Shown here in pieces: positions 19,107-28,803 of a stretch of 64,000 nucleotides of DNA. Position numbers and translations under genes: made by a program. The stretch is from an uncultured Gammaproteobacteria bacterium (GTDB lineage: Bacteria > Pseudomonadota > Gammaproteobacteria > Eutrophobiales > Eutrophobiaceae). The stretch's first letter is position 1. The number at the start of each line of letters is the position of its first letter. Under the pieces are notes generated by a model. That model did not search any database. It worked only from the letters and a program-made list of their open reading frames with translations, and had not been told where the DNA came from. The stretch spans positions 1,302,001 to 1,366,000 of the forward strand of contig OY282354.1 in assembly GCA_958295485.1 (NCBI GenBank). The letters run 5' to 3'.

Positions 19107-20789
19107 ATGCAAACTACATCAAGGCAGATTGAAGATTGGTTCAATGACGTTCGGCGTGGATTTGTTCGATTGCCTCGCTTCCAACGAGACGAGGTCTGGA
19201 CACCTGAACACGTTGAAAAATTCCTTTGGGCTATTTTGAAAAAACGCCCGCTTGGTGTATTTCTGGTACTTGAAGCGAATCCCGATGAACCGCCATTTGA
19301 GACTCGCCCCCTTCCCGGGTCGCCTGACAATGGCGAATCTTGCAGACAATATCTTTTAGATGGGCAACAACGGCTTACAGCCTTGTGGAGAAGTTTTAGT
19401 GATAATTACTCGAATCATACCTATTACGTGACTTTTGAGAAAAAGAAAGGCGAATATATGGAGTCGGGGGTCAAAGCCTTCAAAAAAACCGCTCGAAACA
19501 AGAGTATTATTGATAATCCTATCAGAGAATTTGAGCATCAGTTATTGCCGGTAAAGATATTAGCGCCGGAAAACAATATCAGCGCTAATTCTCCGACAAC
19601 TTGGCGGAAAGAAGCTGAACAGGCCAGTAATTGCAACGACGAATATCTGGATAGTCTGATCCTGCGTCTTCGAAACAGGTTTAGCGCGACTGCTTTACCC
19701 TATTTTTCATTGCCTCAGGATACACCGGTGGATGAAGCAATCGATATTTTCATTGAGACTAACCGGTCATCGGTACGGTTGTCGGCGTATGATCTTGCAG
19801 TTGCACAAATGGAGATCGAAACCTCCGAATCCCTGAAGGACAAAGTTGAGGAACTGGAGAGAAATGTTCTAGCAATCGTCGACTTGGAAGATAGTGTGGG
19901 TGATTTGGTGCTGAAAGTGCGATGTCTTATTGAAGAGAAAAGACCAACTTACGGTAATTATGTCAAACTTGATTTTAATGCGCTAACAAAAGATTGGGAC
20001 GATATCGTGGCTGGAATTAAATGGACGAGCGAAATATTGAAGGACTTGCGCATTTGGAATGCGCAAAGATTACCGACCGCAGTTCCATTGCGTGTTTTGC
20101 CAGCGCTTCATCGATATATCCCAAAAAGCGGACATGCTCATGCAAAAGCAATGCGACTTGTTGGAAAATATCTTTGGTGGTCATTTTTTACAGACCGCTA
20201 TGACAGACAGGCGAATGACAGGCTAAAAGAAGATTATGATGCTCTGGTTGAAGTGTTAGGAGGGAGAGGGCAGGAATCCAATGTTCCTGTATTCACCTGT
20301 GACCGTCCCGAAAAAGAGCATTTAAAAAAGGCAGGATGGCCAAAAAACAGAGGCACATTAAGTCGAGCTATTCTTGTCGCGTGTTCTTTGGATGGCGCAA
20401 GGGATATTACATCAAACAAAAAATTGAGACTGGGTAGCAAGGTAGATCATCATCACATTTTTCCTAAGGCTCTTTTGAAAGAATTTAGTAAACCTTCCAA
20501 CGTTTCATTAAATTGTATGTTATTGGACCCACCATCAAACAAGGAGTGGGCAAAAAAATGGCCTGGCGATTTTCTTCTGGAAGCAATCCAAGCGTCCGAA
20601 TTTACAGGAAAGCCAGAAAACGAAGTAAAAAAACGTCTCAAAACTCATCTGGTTCCAGGAGACTACCTGATCGCTGTCAGAAAGGAATCAGGTGAAGACT
20701 TGGGGGAGGCCTATGAAAATTTTCTTGATAGACGGGCTGATATGGTCATGGAGCGTATTGAAAAATTGCTGAAAGATGGTGAGAAGTAA
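19107..20789 (+). CDS. DUF262 domain protein with C-terminal HNH-like motif (GmrSD/SspE-type)
   Basis: The 560-residue protein begins with a DUF262 domain: RLPRFQRDEVW (22-31), the PLGVFLVLE strand and the nucleotide-binding motif LLDGQQRLTALW with DGQQR at 85-89. The C-terminal part carries DHHHIFPKALL (H448-H450, P453), followed by N and D/E residues in the style of DUF1524/HNH nucleases. This architecture is shared with type IV restriction enzyme GmrSD and with SspE, the effector that restricts unmodified phage DNA in SspABCD systems. The start ATG has a good AGGA Shine-Dalgarno. Sitting behind a PP-loop protein and a cysteine desulfurase, it is the likely nuclease or sensor of the cassette. 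Activity is inferred. Confidence 0.82.
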   Translation: MQTTSRQIEDWFNDVRRGFVRLPRFQRDEVWTPEHVEKFLWAILKKRPLGVFLVLEANPDEPPFETRPLPGSPDNGESCRQYLLDGQQRLTALWRSFSDNYSNHTYYVTFEKKKGEYMESGVKAFKKTARNKSIIDNPIREFEHQLLPVKILAPENNISANSPTTWRKEAEQASNCNDEYLDSLILRLRNRFSATALPYFSLPQDTPVDEAIDIFIETNRSSVRLSAYDLAVAQMEIETSESLKDKVEELERNVLAIVDLEDSVGDLVLKVRCLIEEKRPTYGNYVKLDFNALTKDWDDIVAGIKWTSEILKDLRIWNAQRLPTAVPLRVLPALHRYIPKSGHAHAKAMRLVGKYLWWSFFTDRYDRQANDRLKEDYDALVEVLGGRGQESNVPVFTCDRPEKEHLKKAGWPKNRGTLSRAILVACSLDGARDITSNKKLRLGSKVDHHHIFPKALLKEFSKPSNVSLNCMLLDPPSNKEWAKKWPGDFLLEAIQASEFTGKPENEVKKRLKTHLVPGDYLIAVRKESGEDLGEAYENFLDRRADMVMERIEKLLKDGEK

Positions 20790-20791
20790 CA

Positions 20792-22777
20792 ATGAGCAAA
20801 AAACGAAAACGGGCAAAGAGCAGTCAACCTGATCTTCGGTTCGGCGTCGGAGATTTATCTGGTTTCACCGCTGCCGGGGTCGCTGGATTTCACGATCTTA
20901 ATCCGGCGGCGATTGTAAGAGAATTGTTACAGAACTCTTTGGATGCGGCGCGGGAAGCTGAACGCGATCTCGCCATAGTCCGGTTTGAGGTCGAAAAGCA
21001 CAATATGGACTTGGTTCCTGGTATCAAGACTTATCGTTCAGTATTTAGACAAGCGGTGGCTGACCAGAAAAAGCTTTTGAAGGGAGAGTTGCCGGACCAG
21101 GCAACCGGAATTGTGCAAGCCATTTCGAATTGCACGGAATTAAATGAATGCACAACGCTCTTTGTATTGGATAACGGTATTGGTCTCAACAAAGACAGGA
21201 TGAAAGGATTACTCGCTGACGGCCTGAGTGTCAAGGGTAATGAAGGAACCGGGGCTGTAGGTAATGGTCATCTGACGATTATACCTGCATCTGACCTTCG
21301 GTACGTCCTATATGGTGGTCGGACGGAACAAGGCGGCATAATCGGATCAGGACATGCGATTCTCGCTTCGCATGAACAGGACGGTAGACGCAAAAGCAAG
21401 GATGGCTTCTATGTCAAGGATATCAAGGACGATCTTTTCGACCATCATGTATTTCCCGAGGATAATGAAGTTCCAGACTACGTAAAGAGCAAGCTGGAAT
21501 GGATTGCAAGTAAGTGGAAACCTGGCGCTGGCACTGTAGTGGCTGTGCCTGGATTCAACCGATTTCGCGAAAATGGTAAATCATTGTGGGAACTGGTGTC
21601 AAGGGCAGCGGCATGTAACTTCTTCGCTGCATTTGCAAAAGAAGAATTGCGCATTGAATTTGCAGAAAATGGTGATGAAAAAATTCTGAGCGAGGCAAAT
21701 ATCGCCTCAACTTTGAAACAATTCAGTACGCAAAAACGCACACGTAATAAGTTTCCGTCTGGCTCAAGAGCGTGGACTGCCTTTGAAACCATGCGACACG
21801 GCGAAGACATTTGCGTTGATACGGATATTGGCCGTATTTCCATGCGTTGGCGTTTACTGCATCAGGGGGGGGGTTCACGAGTCGAACTTTGCAGAAACGG
21901 TATGTGGGTCACTGACGATTTACCCAAACTTCGGCGGAATCGGTTTACTGAGTTCAAACCATTTCATTGTATTATTCTCCTGAATGCTTGCGATGGTGAG
22001 ATTCATCGGCTGGTTCGCAAGGCGGAAGGCCCGCTTCACAATCATCTGGAAGCCAAAAAATGGCTCAGTGATAAGGAAAGGGAAAAGCTGGACAAAGCGA
22101 TGACGGTCGTATTTTCCAAAATAAAAGAGGTTGTGCCAACCTATGATAACGAGGTGTTCCCAATATCAGACGTTATGGCAATTACTTCACAAGGGATTTT
22201 GTCTGGTGGTCGCCGTGCAGGGTTAGCAGGACAATTTCAAGAAATACAAAGATCGCCGCGTTTTCAAAGCATACCAGATCAACAAGATGCAGAGGGTGGT
22301 CAGGGCCCCGTTGGTCCTGGAAATAATGGACAAGGAGGGGGTATCAATAAAAACAAAGGAGGGCGTGGAACTTTTCGTCGGGCAGGTAAGGCTATCCAGT
22401 TTGGCGCGTTGTCGGTTCCCGTGGACAAGCGTTCCTGTCGTGTCGATCTTACAATTGACGAGAAAACTGCTGGAAGCGAGGTGCGATTTACCCTTGATGA
22501 GAATCTGGATGAGAGTTGCGACCCCTTCGGGACAGAATCGTTTGTAAGGTTGAAGATCGCCAAAATAAATGGTGAGATTGTACCCAAGGATATGTTTACT
22601 TGTAATGAAGAAGGTCACGCACTCGGCATCAAACTTGGCGCGCTCCACCCGAAGAAGATGATCGAAATTGAGTTTGATTATGAATTGCCGCCAAGTGTTA
22701 ACTTGGCGGATGATGTACCGATTGTTCTGAAGACACAGCTTATTCGCCGCGCCGCTGGTTTAGAAAATCGGGAATAA
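20792..22777 (+). CDS. GHKL-superfamily ATPase (HSP90-like N-terminal ATP-binding domain), defence cassette
   Basis: The 661 residues start with a GHKL (gyrase/Hsp90/histidine kinase/MutL) ATP-binding fold. The N-box is RELLQNSLDAA (E44, N48, D51), the G1 box is LDNGIG (126-131), and a G2-like loop is GTGAVGNGHLT (152-161). A central region of no recognised family follows, then a glycine/asparagine-rich linker around residues 505-530 (GPVGPGNNGQGGG) and a C-terminal beta-rich domain of about 125 residues. No kinase or topoisomerase domain is visible. The start lies 2 bases after the DUF262 stop. Stand-alone GHKL ATPases recur in defence loci, but I do not recognise this exact type; a conformational-switch or sensor role is only a guess. 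Confidence 0.78.
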   Translation: MSKKRKRAKSSQPDLRFGVGDLSGFTAAGVAGFHDLNPAAIVRELLQNSLDAAREAERDLAIVRFEVEKHNMDLVPGIKTYRSVFRQAVADQKKLLKGELPDQATGIVQAISNCTELNECTTLFVLDNGIGLNKDRMKGLLADGLSVKGNEGTGAVGNGHLTIIPASDLRYVLYGGRTEQGGIIGSGHAILASHEQDGRRKSKDGFYVKDIKDDLFDHHVFPEDNEVPDYVKSKLEWIASKWKPGAGTVVAVPGFNRFRENGKSLWELVSRAAACNFFAAFAKEELRIEFAENGDEKILSEANIASTLKQFSTQKRTRNKFPSGSRAWTAFETMRHGEDICVDTDIGRISMRWRLLHQGGGSRVELCRNGMWVTDDLPKLRRNRFTEFKPFHCIILLNACDGEIHRLVRKAEGPLHNHLEAKKWLSDKEREKLDKAMTVVFSKIKEVVPTYDNEVFPISDVMAITSQGILSGGRRAGLAGQFQEIQRSPRFQSIPDQQDAEGGQGPVGPGNNGQGGGINKNKGGRGTFRRAGKAIQFGALSVPVDKRSCRVDLTIDEKTAGSEVRFTLDENLDESCDPFGTESFVRLKIAKINGEIVPKDMFTCNEEGHALGIKLGALHPKKMIEIEFDYELPPSVNLADDVPIVLKTQLIRRAAGLENRE

Positions 22778-22781
22778 AATA

Positions 22782-23624
22782 ATGGCGCGAGTTGGAGATA
22801 GTGTACGGTTGCTTCCCTATCCGGCCCTTGAGGATGGCAATTTATCCTATCCTTATGGAGAGTATTTGGTTGAAACAACACCACAGACAGATGGCGTTTC
22901 CGTGTTCTTGGATCATACGGTCAAAGGGGCGGCGTTTCTTGAGCGGGTACTCGTTGAGGGCAAGGCCAAGTACGGCTGCCTGGTTTCAGTGCCTTTGACG
23001 GGATACAGACGATTGCATTTATCGGATAACTCGCACCAACGAGTAGAATGGGATAAAGGCGTAGTTGGTGAGCCACCCATGCTGCGGCCTGTTATCATTT
23101 CTGTTGCTGAAATTACCTGCGAGCTAGGACCAAAAGATGAAGTGGCAATAGCATGGCAAGGCCGAGCGATCGACATTCCCCGAGGTGCGCGCCTGGCGGT
23201 GAAACCTTATTTACGTCCAACATCCTCTCTTCATCATTTGCTTCATGTTGTCAAGGATTCAGAACTACCCAACGGCTGTTTTGAGGTCAAACCGTGTGAG
23301 GACGAAGGATTCTATTTTAAAGTCAACGTAGCGCCCAATTTGTTTCCCTTTCTGCAAAACTCAAGAGGGCGTGAAGACCATCGTAAGAGTGTGCTGACCC
23401 ATGTGGCGAGTAGATGTCTTGAGATATTGACGCGAGATTACAAGGAGCAGAATGAGGAAGGGGGGGAAGGTTCTAAATGGGGGTCATTTCGCAACTTGGT
23501 TGCCTTGGCAGAGGAACTTGAAAAAAGTGGACTTTCGATTTGGGATGAGGATGATTTTGCTGCTGATAGGATCGCAACTCAATTGTATCCTCATCATCCG
23601 CCAGAGTCTGAATTGGAGGAATAG
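22782..23624 (+). CDS. Uncharacterised protein of the sulfur/DUF262/GHKL cassette
   Basis: I recognise no family in these 280 residues. No signal peptide or membrane segment is visible. The first two thirds look strand-rich (MARVGDSVRLLPYPALEDGNL, AIDIPRGARLAVKPYLRP), with HHLLHVV in the middle. The last third is helical and acidic, ending LYPHHPPESELEE. It starts 4 bases after the GHKL gene and ends 2 bases before the next start, so it is almost certainly co-transcribed and probably a stoichiometric partner. No catalytic motif is apparent; a structural or adaptor role is possible. Confidence 0.65.
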   Translation: MARVGDSVRLLPYPALEDGNLSYPYGEYLVETTPQTDGVSVFLDHTVKGAAFLERVLVEGKAKYGCLVSVPLTGYRRLHLSDNSHQRVEWDKGVVGEPPMLRPVIISVAEITCELGPKDEVAIAWQGRAIDIPRGARLAVKPYLRPTSSLHHLLHVVKDSELPNGCFEVKPCEDEGFYFKVNVAPNLFPFLQNSRGREDHRKSVLTHVASRCLEILTRDYKEQNEEGGEGSKWGSFRNLVALAEELEKSGLSIWDEDDFAADRIATQLYPHHPPESELEE

Positions 23625-23626
23625 GC

Positions 23627-24490
23627 GTGCCATACTATGAAGAGCTCGAAGATGCCTCCTATACCGAGTTACGTAAAAACCTGCTCAGATCGAAGGGTTC
23701 TCTCGAGCAGCGGGAATTCCTGTCTATCCTCCGCTCCAGCAATGAGTTTTCAGACTGGGTCAGACAAAAAGTCAAAATTGAGACAGGGGGGAGTCTGCCG
23801 ATACTAGAAGAGCGACTAACAGAAGCAGAATTCAAAGAACCTCCAAAAAACATCGAAAAATCGATATTCGATGCTTGGGAGTCAATTTCCCCGGCAGATG
23901 CCTGCCGCGTGACATTCTGGGGCTATATCACCTTGCGCCATACAGAAGAAGGCAAAATTAAATCCCATTATTTAGCGGCGAATGGCGGTACTATGCCTGG
24001 TGGTCTTGAAAGAATCGACAGAATATTAAAAGAAGGAAATAAAAATGAAGTCGATAGAACTGTCCGCGCGGCTTTACGACGTATGAGCGGATTACCGGAA
24101 GCCCGGGGTAATCGTAGTGTCTATGTAAACTGTCCATTCGCACGTGCTTGGTGGCGTAGATATCTTGCTAACGAGGTGTGTGAAAAAACCGGTGCAGAAC
24201 TGACGAATGTTGTAAAAGTGTTAACTGTTTCCCAATCTTATTGGGAAGAGCTAATCACGCTTGTTGTATCGCAAAATTCTGTCTTAGGGGATGCAAATGT
24301 TCGTACTGCGCTCATCTGGATACTTTCTGATTTCATTCATTACGAAGACAAAAAGAAGTTATTTACCACAAAGACTTTGGGCCAAATTCGACAACTTATA
24401 GGCATCCGCTCGGCTTGGCAGGAGCTTGGGGTCTTTTCAGTAGAAGAACTGAAAAAAATCATAAAAAATGAGTTTATTCCTGCCGATTAA
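23627..24490 (+). CDS. Uncharacterised protein (tentatively DUF6339-like), end of the cassette
   Basis: This 287-residue, mostly helical soluble protein starts at a GTG preceded by GAGG. A distinctive block is GNRSVYVNCPFARAWWRRYLANEV, at about residues 163-186. From memory I associate that RSVY-x-x-CP-x-ARAWWR pattern with DUF6339 proteins of unknown function, but I could not check this. The N-terminus (YTELRKNLLRSKGSLEQREFLSIL) is helical. It is the last gene of the six-gene run and converges on nadE with about 30 bases between the stops. The function is unknown; conservation with the GHKL gene would be the main clue. Confidence 0.65.
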   Translation: MPYYEELEDASYTELRKNLLRSKGSLEQREFLSILRSSNEFSDWVRQKVKIETGGSLPILEERLTEAEFKEPPKNIEKSIFDAWESISPADACRVTFWGYITLRHTEEGKIKSHYLAANGGTMPGGLERIDRILKEGNKNEVDRTVRAALRRMSGLPEARGNRSVYVNCPFARAWWRRYLANEVCEKTGAELTNVVKVLTVSQSYWEELITLVVSQNSVLGDANVRTALIWILSDFIHYEDKKKLFTTKTLGQIRQLIGIRSAWQELGVFSVEELKKIIKNEFIPAD

Positions 24491-24519
24491 ACGTTAACCC
24501 GTATTTCTCTACAACTTAT

Positions 24520-26148
24520 TCAAACTTCCTGGTAGCGGGAGGTAATCGGATAACGCCTGTCCCGGCCGAAAGCGCGTTCGGTAATCCTGACCCCGGGGGC
24601 GGCTTGGCGGCGTTTGTATTCATTCTTGTCGACCAGCTTGACCACTTCATAAACCGTTTCCCTGTCATAACCGGCATTGATGATCTCAGCCGGGCTGAGG
24701 TCCAGTTCGATGTATTTCTCCAGTATCGGGTCAAGCACGGCGTAGCCTGGGAGAGAATCCTCGTCTTTCTGATCGAAACGCAGTTCCGCGGTCGGCGGGC
24801 GTTCGATAATTCGTCGCGGGATTATTTCCTCATTGCGATTCCGCCACCGGGACAGCTTGTAGACAAGTGTTTTCGGCACGTCTTTCAATGGCGCGAAGCC
24901 ACCGGCCATATCCCCGTACAGGGTTGCGTAACCCACTGCCATTTCACTTTTATTTCCCGTTGTCAGGACTAATTTGCCGGTTTTATTCGATACAGCCATG
25001 AGTAAAATCCCCCGACAGCGGGCCTGGATGTTTTCTTCGGTTACGTCAACAGGCAAGTCCTTGAAGACCGGTGACAGAATCTCCGTGAACGCGGAGAACG
25101 GTTGTTCGATGTTGATCCCGTGATGAGAGACGCCCAGGTTTTTTGCCATGGTTTCCGCGTCTTCAATACTCATGTCCGAGGTGTATCGTGAAGGCATAAT
25201 CAGCGCTTCAACATTTTCCGAACCCAGGGCATCGACGGCTAACGCCAGTGTCAAGGCGGAGTCGATACCACCCGATAAACCGATGACCGCGCCCTTGAAA
25301 CCGTTTTTTAATACATAATCCCTGACCCCCAATACCAATGCCTTGTAGACGCTTTCTTCAAAAGCCAGTGGCGGGGCTTGCGGGGACTCGAAATTCAGCC
25401 TGGCGCATTTGCCATCGCCATCCTTCACAAGTTCCACGAGATACATTCCCTGTTCAAACTGCGGCGCCTTGAAGACGAATTCTCCACGACTGTCGACGGC
25501 CATGGAGCCACCGTCGAATACCAGTTCGTCCTGGCCGCCGACCAGGTTGACGTAAATAATCGCAATATTGTGATGGGCAGAACGCCGTTTCAGCAGCTTC
25601 TCCCTGACGTTTGCCTTATCGGTATGGTATGGAGACGCGTTTATATTTATCAATAAATCCGCCCCGGCAGCGGCTGCCTCGCCGGCGCGCGCTTCCGTCC
25701 ATAAGTCCTCGCATATACTCAGCGCGACCCTTGCTTCGGCGGTTTCAATCAGACCCGGCTCTTCGCCTTCAGTAAAATAGCGCTTTTCATCGAACACGCC
25801 GTAGTTGGGCAGGTTTCTTTTATGATAAGTCGTGATGAGTTCCCCATCCCTGAACAGGCTACAGGCATTATATAAGCGAGTCCCTTTTTTAGCCGGGTAG
25901 CCTGAAATAACGTTTATGCCATTGGACGCATGGATAACCCGCTGAACAGCTTGTTCCACCTGGACGTGAAAATCGGGGCGCAACAACAGGTCTTCCGGTG
26001 GGTAACCGGTCAGCGCCAATTCAGGAAATATAATGGTATCCGCAGCCGCCGTATCCCTTGCTTTTGCAATGTACTGAAGCGTCAACTCCGTATTGCCTTT
26101 TATATCGCCGACGCATAAATCAACCTGGGCAATGGCAATACGCTTCAT
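24520..26148 (-). CDS. nadE: Glutamine-dependent NAD(+) synthase
   Basis: NadE amidates nicotinic acid adenine dinucleotide to NAD+. This 542-residue long form has an N-terminal nitrilase-type glutaminase domain (E in FPELALTGYPPEDLLL, K in YHKRNLPNYGVFDEKRYF, C in LSICEDLW) and a C-terminal synthetase with the ATP-PPi motif GLSGGIDSALTLALAVDALG. It can therefore use glutamine directly. It starts 22 bases after the sucD stop and probably belongs to the sucCD transcript. In this genome the foreign-looking cassette abuts its 3' end. Confidence 0.96.
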   Translation of the reverse strand: MKRIAIAQVDLCVGDIKGNTELTLQYIAKARDTAAADTIIFPELALTGYPPEDLLLRPDFHVQVEQAVQRVIHASNGINVISGYPAKKGTRLYNACSLFRDGELITTYHKRNLPNYGVFDEKRYFTEGEEPGLIETAEARVALSICEDLWTEARAGEAAAAGADLLININASPYHTDKANVREKLLKRRSAHHNIAIIYVNLVGGQDELVFDGGSMAVDSRGEFVFKAPQFEQGMYLVELVKDGDGKCARLNFESPQAPPLAFEESVYKALVLGVRDYVLKNGFKGAVIGLSGGIDSALTLALAVDALGSENVEALIMPSRYTSDMSIEDAETMAKNLGVSHHGINIEQPFSAFTEILSPVFKDLPVDVTEENIQARCRGILLMAVSNKTGKLVLTTGNKSEMAVGYATLYGDMAGGFAPLKDVPKTLVYKLSRWRNRNEEIIPRRIIERPPTAELRFDQKDEDSLPGYAVLDPILEKYIELDLSPAEIINAGYDRETVYEVVKLVDKNEYKRRQAAPGVRITERAFGRDRRYPITSRYQEV

Positions 26149-26169
26149 ACTGATCTTTGGCGGGTTGGT

Positions 26170-27051
26170 TCAGGGTCGATATTTCAGTTTGGCTGCCATC
26201 GCGGCGCCCAGCTCCGCGGGCGATTTGACGGTCGTGACGCCGGCCGAGTCGAGTGCGGAGAATTTATCTCCGGCGGTTCCTTTTCCGCCTGAAATGATCG
26301 CGCCGGCGTGTCCCATGCGCTTGCCCGGCGGCGCGGTAACGCCGGCGATATAACCGACTACCGGCTTGGTGACGCGTTGTTTGATGAACTCCGCGGCTTC
26401 TTCCTCGGCGGTACCGCCTATCTCGCCCACCATGATGACCCCGGCGGTTGCCTCGTCCTGCTGGAATAACCCCAGGCAATCGATAAAATTCATGCCGTGA
26501 ACAGGGTCGCCACCGATACCTATACAGGTACTCTGGCCAAGACCAGCCATTGTCGTCTGGTGCACCGCTTCGTAGGTTAAAGTGCCGGAGCGGGAGACGA
26601 TGCCGATACAACCGGGCTTGTGGATGCTGCCCGGCATGATGCCGATTTTACATTCCCCGGGTGTGATGATGCCCGGACAATTGGGTCCGATCAGCCTTGC
26701 GTCGGGATATTGATCGATGCTGGCGCGGACTTTAACCATATCAACGATTGGAATCCCTTCCGTGATACAGACGATTGTTTTAATCCCGGCCTCGGCTGCT
26801 TCGGTAATGGCCTCTCCTGCAAAAGCGGCGGGCACCATGAGCATGCTGGCGTCTGCGTTTGTTTCCTTGACTGCCTCTTCAACGGTATCGAAAACCGGTC
26901 TGTCAAGGTGAGTTTGACCACCGCGTCCCGGGGTAACGCCGCCGACTATTTGCGTGCCATATGCAATTGCCTGTTCTGCATGGAAAGCGCCTTGACGACC
27001 GGTGAATCCCTGCACGATTACTCTTGTTCTTTTATCTACGACGATAGCCAT
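26170..27051 (-). CDS. sucD: Succinyl-CoA synthetase, alpha subunit
   Basis: SucD carries the CoA-binding Rossmann domain and the phosphohistidine of the TCA enzyme that converts succinyl-CoA to succinate with NTP formation. The 293 residues include [21 protein letters not shown] and [17 protein letters not shown]. The active-site histidine lies in [15 protein letters not shown]. The gene starts inside the 3' end of sucC (16-base overlap), which keeps the two subunits translationally coupled. Confidence 0.97.
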   Translation of the reverse strand: MAIVVDKRTRVIVQGFTGRQGAFHAEQAIAYGTQIVGGVTPGRGGQTHLDRPVFDTVEEAVKETNADASMLMVPAAFAGEAITEAAEAGIKTIVCITEGIPIVDMVKVRASIDQYPDARLIGPNCPGIITPGECKIGIMPGSIHKPGCIGIVSRSGTLTYEAVHQTTMAGLGQSTCIGIGGDPVHGMNFIDCLGLFQQDEATAGVIMVGEIGGTAEEEAAEFIKQRVTKPVVGYIAGVTAPPGKRMGHAGAIISGGKGTAGDKFSALDSAGVTTVKSPAELGAAMAAKLKYRP

Positions 27052-28220
27052 CCGCTTTCTCCTTTTGCTGCTGAGACGACTTTATGGGCGGCATCAGTCA
27101 GGTCATCGGCTGAGATGATTTTCAATTCGCTTTCATCAAGCAGTTTTTTGCCTTGATCGACATTGGTGCCTTCGAGCCTGACCACTACCGGAACTTCAAT
27201 CCCTGTTTCTTTAACTGCCTTGATGATGCCCCCTGCGATAAGGTCACAGCGTACTATTCCACCGAAAATATTGACTAAAATCGCTTCTACTTTCGTATCC
27301 GACATGATCAGCTTAAAGGCTTCAGCGACGCGTTCCGTTGTTGCCCCGCCCCCCACGTCCAGGAAATTGGCAGGTTCGCCTCCATGCAACTTGATAATAT
27401 CCATGGTTGCCATGGCCAGGCCGGCGCCGTTTACCATACAGGCGATATTGCCGTCCAACGCAACGTAGTTAAGATCAAATAATTCAGCCTTGTGTTCTTT
27501 TTCGTCTTCCTGGCTGGGGTCGCGCCAGCTTTCCAATTCCGCCTGGCGATAAAGGGCATTGTCATCAATGGATACTTTCGCATCCAATGCCTCTAAATCC
27601 CCGGCTTTAGTAATAACCAGGGGGTTGATTTCAACCAGGCTGAGATCCTTATCGATAAAAAGCCGATAGAGACCGGCTAAAATTTTCGCCAGTTGTTTTC
27701 TTTGCAGATCGTTCAGCTTCATCGAAAGCCCTAAAGCGCGGCATTGATATTGTTGCAGCCCCATTACCGGATCGATAGTAAATGTGAAGATCTTCGCAGG
27801 TTCTGTCGAGGCGACTTCTTCTATATCCACTCCGCCGGCGCGTGAGGCCATAACCGCAATTCGGCGCTTGCTCCTGTCAACCAGCATTCCCAGGTAAAGC
27901 TCGGAATCTATCTCGGACAAGGCCGAGACCAGGACACAGTTCACGGGTTTTCCTCCGGGTCCGGATTGTTTTGTGATCAATAGCTTGCCCAGCATGTCTT
28001 GTACATAATCTTCCAATTCCCGTTTGCCGTTGACTAATTTTACCCCGCCGGCCTTGCCTCGTCCGCCGGCGTGTACCTGGGCTTTCACAATCCAGCTGTC
28101 ACCGCCCAGCTCAGCGGCGATACTTACCGCATCCTTGACGGAACGAGCCGGCTTTCCGGCCGGGACGGGAATGTTATATTCCGAAAAAAGAATTTTTGCC
28201 TGGTATTCGTGCAGGTTCAT
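27036..28220 (-). CDS. sucC: Succinyl-CoA synthetase, beta subunit
   Basis: SucC is the ATP-grasp subunit that binds the nucleotide and succinate. The 394 residues start [22 protein letters not shown] and include [28 protein letters not shown] and [15 protein letters not shown]. It is first in a sucC-sucD-nadE run on the minus strand and diverges from the small PP0621-family gene across a 148-base spacer that should hold both promoters. The length is typical. Confidence 0.97.
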   Translation of the reverse strand: MNLHEYQAKILFSEYNIPVPAGKPARSVKDAVSIAAELGGDSWIVKAQVHAGGRGKAGGVKLVNGKRELEDYVQDMLGKLLITKQSGPGGKPVNCVLVSALSEIDSELYLGMLVDRSKRRIAVMASRAGGVDIEEVASTEPAKIFTFTIDPVMGLQQYQCRALGLSMKLNDLQRKQLAKILAGLYRLFIDKDLSLVEINPLVITKAGDLEALDAKVSIDDNALYRQAELESWRDPSQEDEKEHKAELFDLNYVALDGNIACMVNGAGLAMATMDIIKLHGGEPANFLDVGGGATTERVAEAFKLIMSDTKVEAILVNIFGGIVRCDLIAGGIIKAVKETGIEVPVVVRLEGTNVDQGKKLLDESELKIISADDLTDAAHKVVSAAKGESGWLSS

Positions 28221-28368
28221 CGTGTTTCTTATCCTTATGGGCGTCTTGTTTTCAATGACTATGAGTATTTATATGCGAACCGGTTCAGTATACTATCCCC
28301 GGATTAAGGATACTTGATTTATAACGAGGCACACACCCTTTCAATCACCGATAAAAGCAAATAGAAAA

Positions 28369-28605
28369 GTGTCACGTCTCTTAATCATAATAGCGCTGCT
28401 TGGTTTGGTTATCTTTCTGCTCAGACGATTTTTTGCCGGAAAAAATCTCAGCATGGACAAAGACCAGACCAGCCGTGTCTCGAAAATGGTTCAATGCGAT
28501 TATTGTCAGCTGTATATTCCCGAAACTTCCGCAATTAAACAAGATTCACGTTACTATTGTTGTGATGAGCACCATAAATCTGTCCCGACGAAGAGCGATG
28601 GATAA
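28369..28605 (+). CDS. Small membrane-anchored zinc-motif protein (PP0621 family)
   Basis: This 78-residue product starts at GTG. It has an N-terminal membrane segment (LLIIIALLGLVIFLLRRFF), then a short acidic linker and a cysteine-rich tail: MVQCDYCQLYIPETSAI...YYCCDEHH. The CxxC-x(n)-CC-x-x-H arrangement suggests a small zinc ribbon facing the cytosol. I know this pattern as the PP0621-type family, widespread in beta- and gammaproteobacteria and often near pil or hisK genes; its function is not established. It lies between sucC (divergent) and the prepilin-like gene. Confidence 0.75.
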   Translation: MSRLLIIIALLGLVIFLLRRFFAGKNLSMDKDQTSRVSKMVQCDYCQLYIPETSAIKQDSRYYCCDEHHKSVPTKSDG

Positions 28606-28803
28606 ATACGCGGCGGCAAGGGCAGGTACAGCATGATTATTTTTTATATCTTGCATTTATATTTTCAACTGACATGAAAACTGTTTTATACTATGCATCG
28701 CAAGGCCTGCCAGCGTCCGTCAACCTCCTGGGTGAGCGGTCTGTCGGGTTGCCAGGCACTAATATCAAGGCATATACAACATTTTCCATGAGGAGATGAC
28801 ACA

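Noticed and set aside
16602..24490. Calling the cassette a canonical Dnd or Ssp system
   Set aside because: No DndB, DndD, DndE, SspB or SspC is recognisable, and the PP-loop motif differs from typical DndC. Only the functional parallel is reported.
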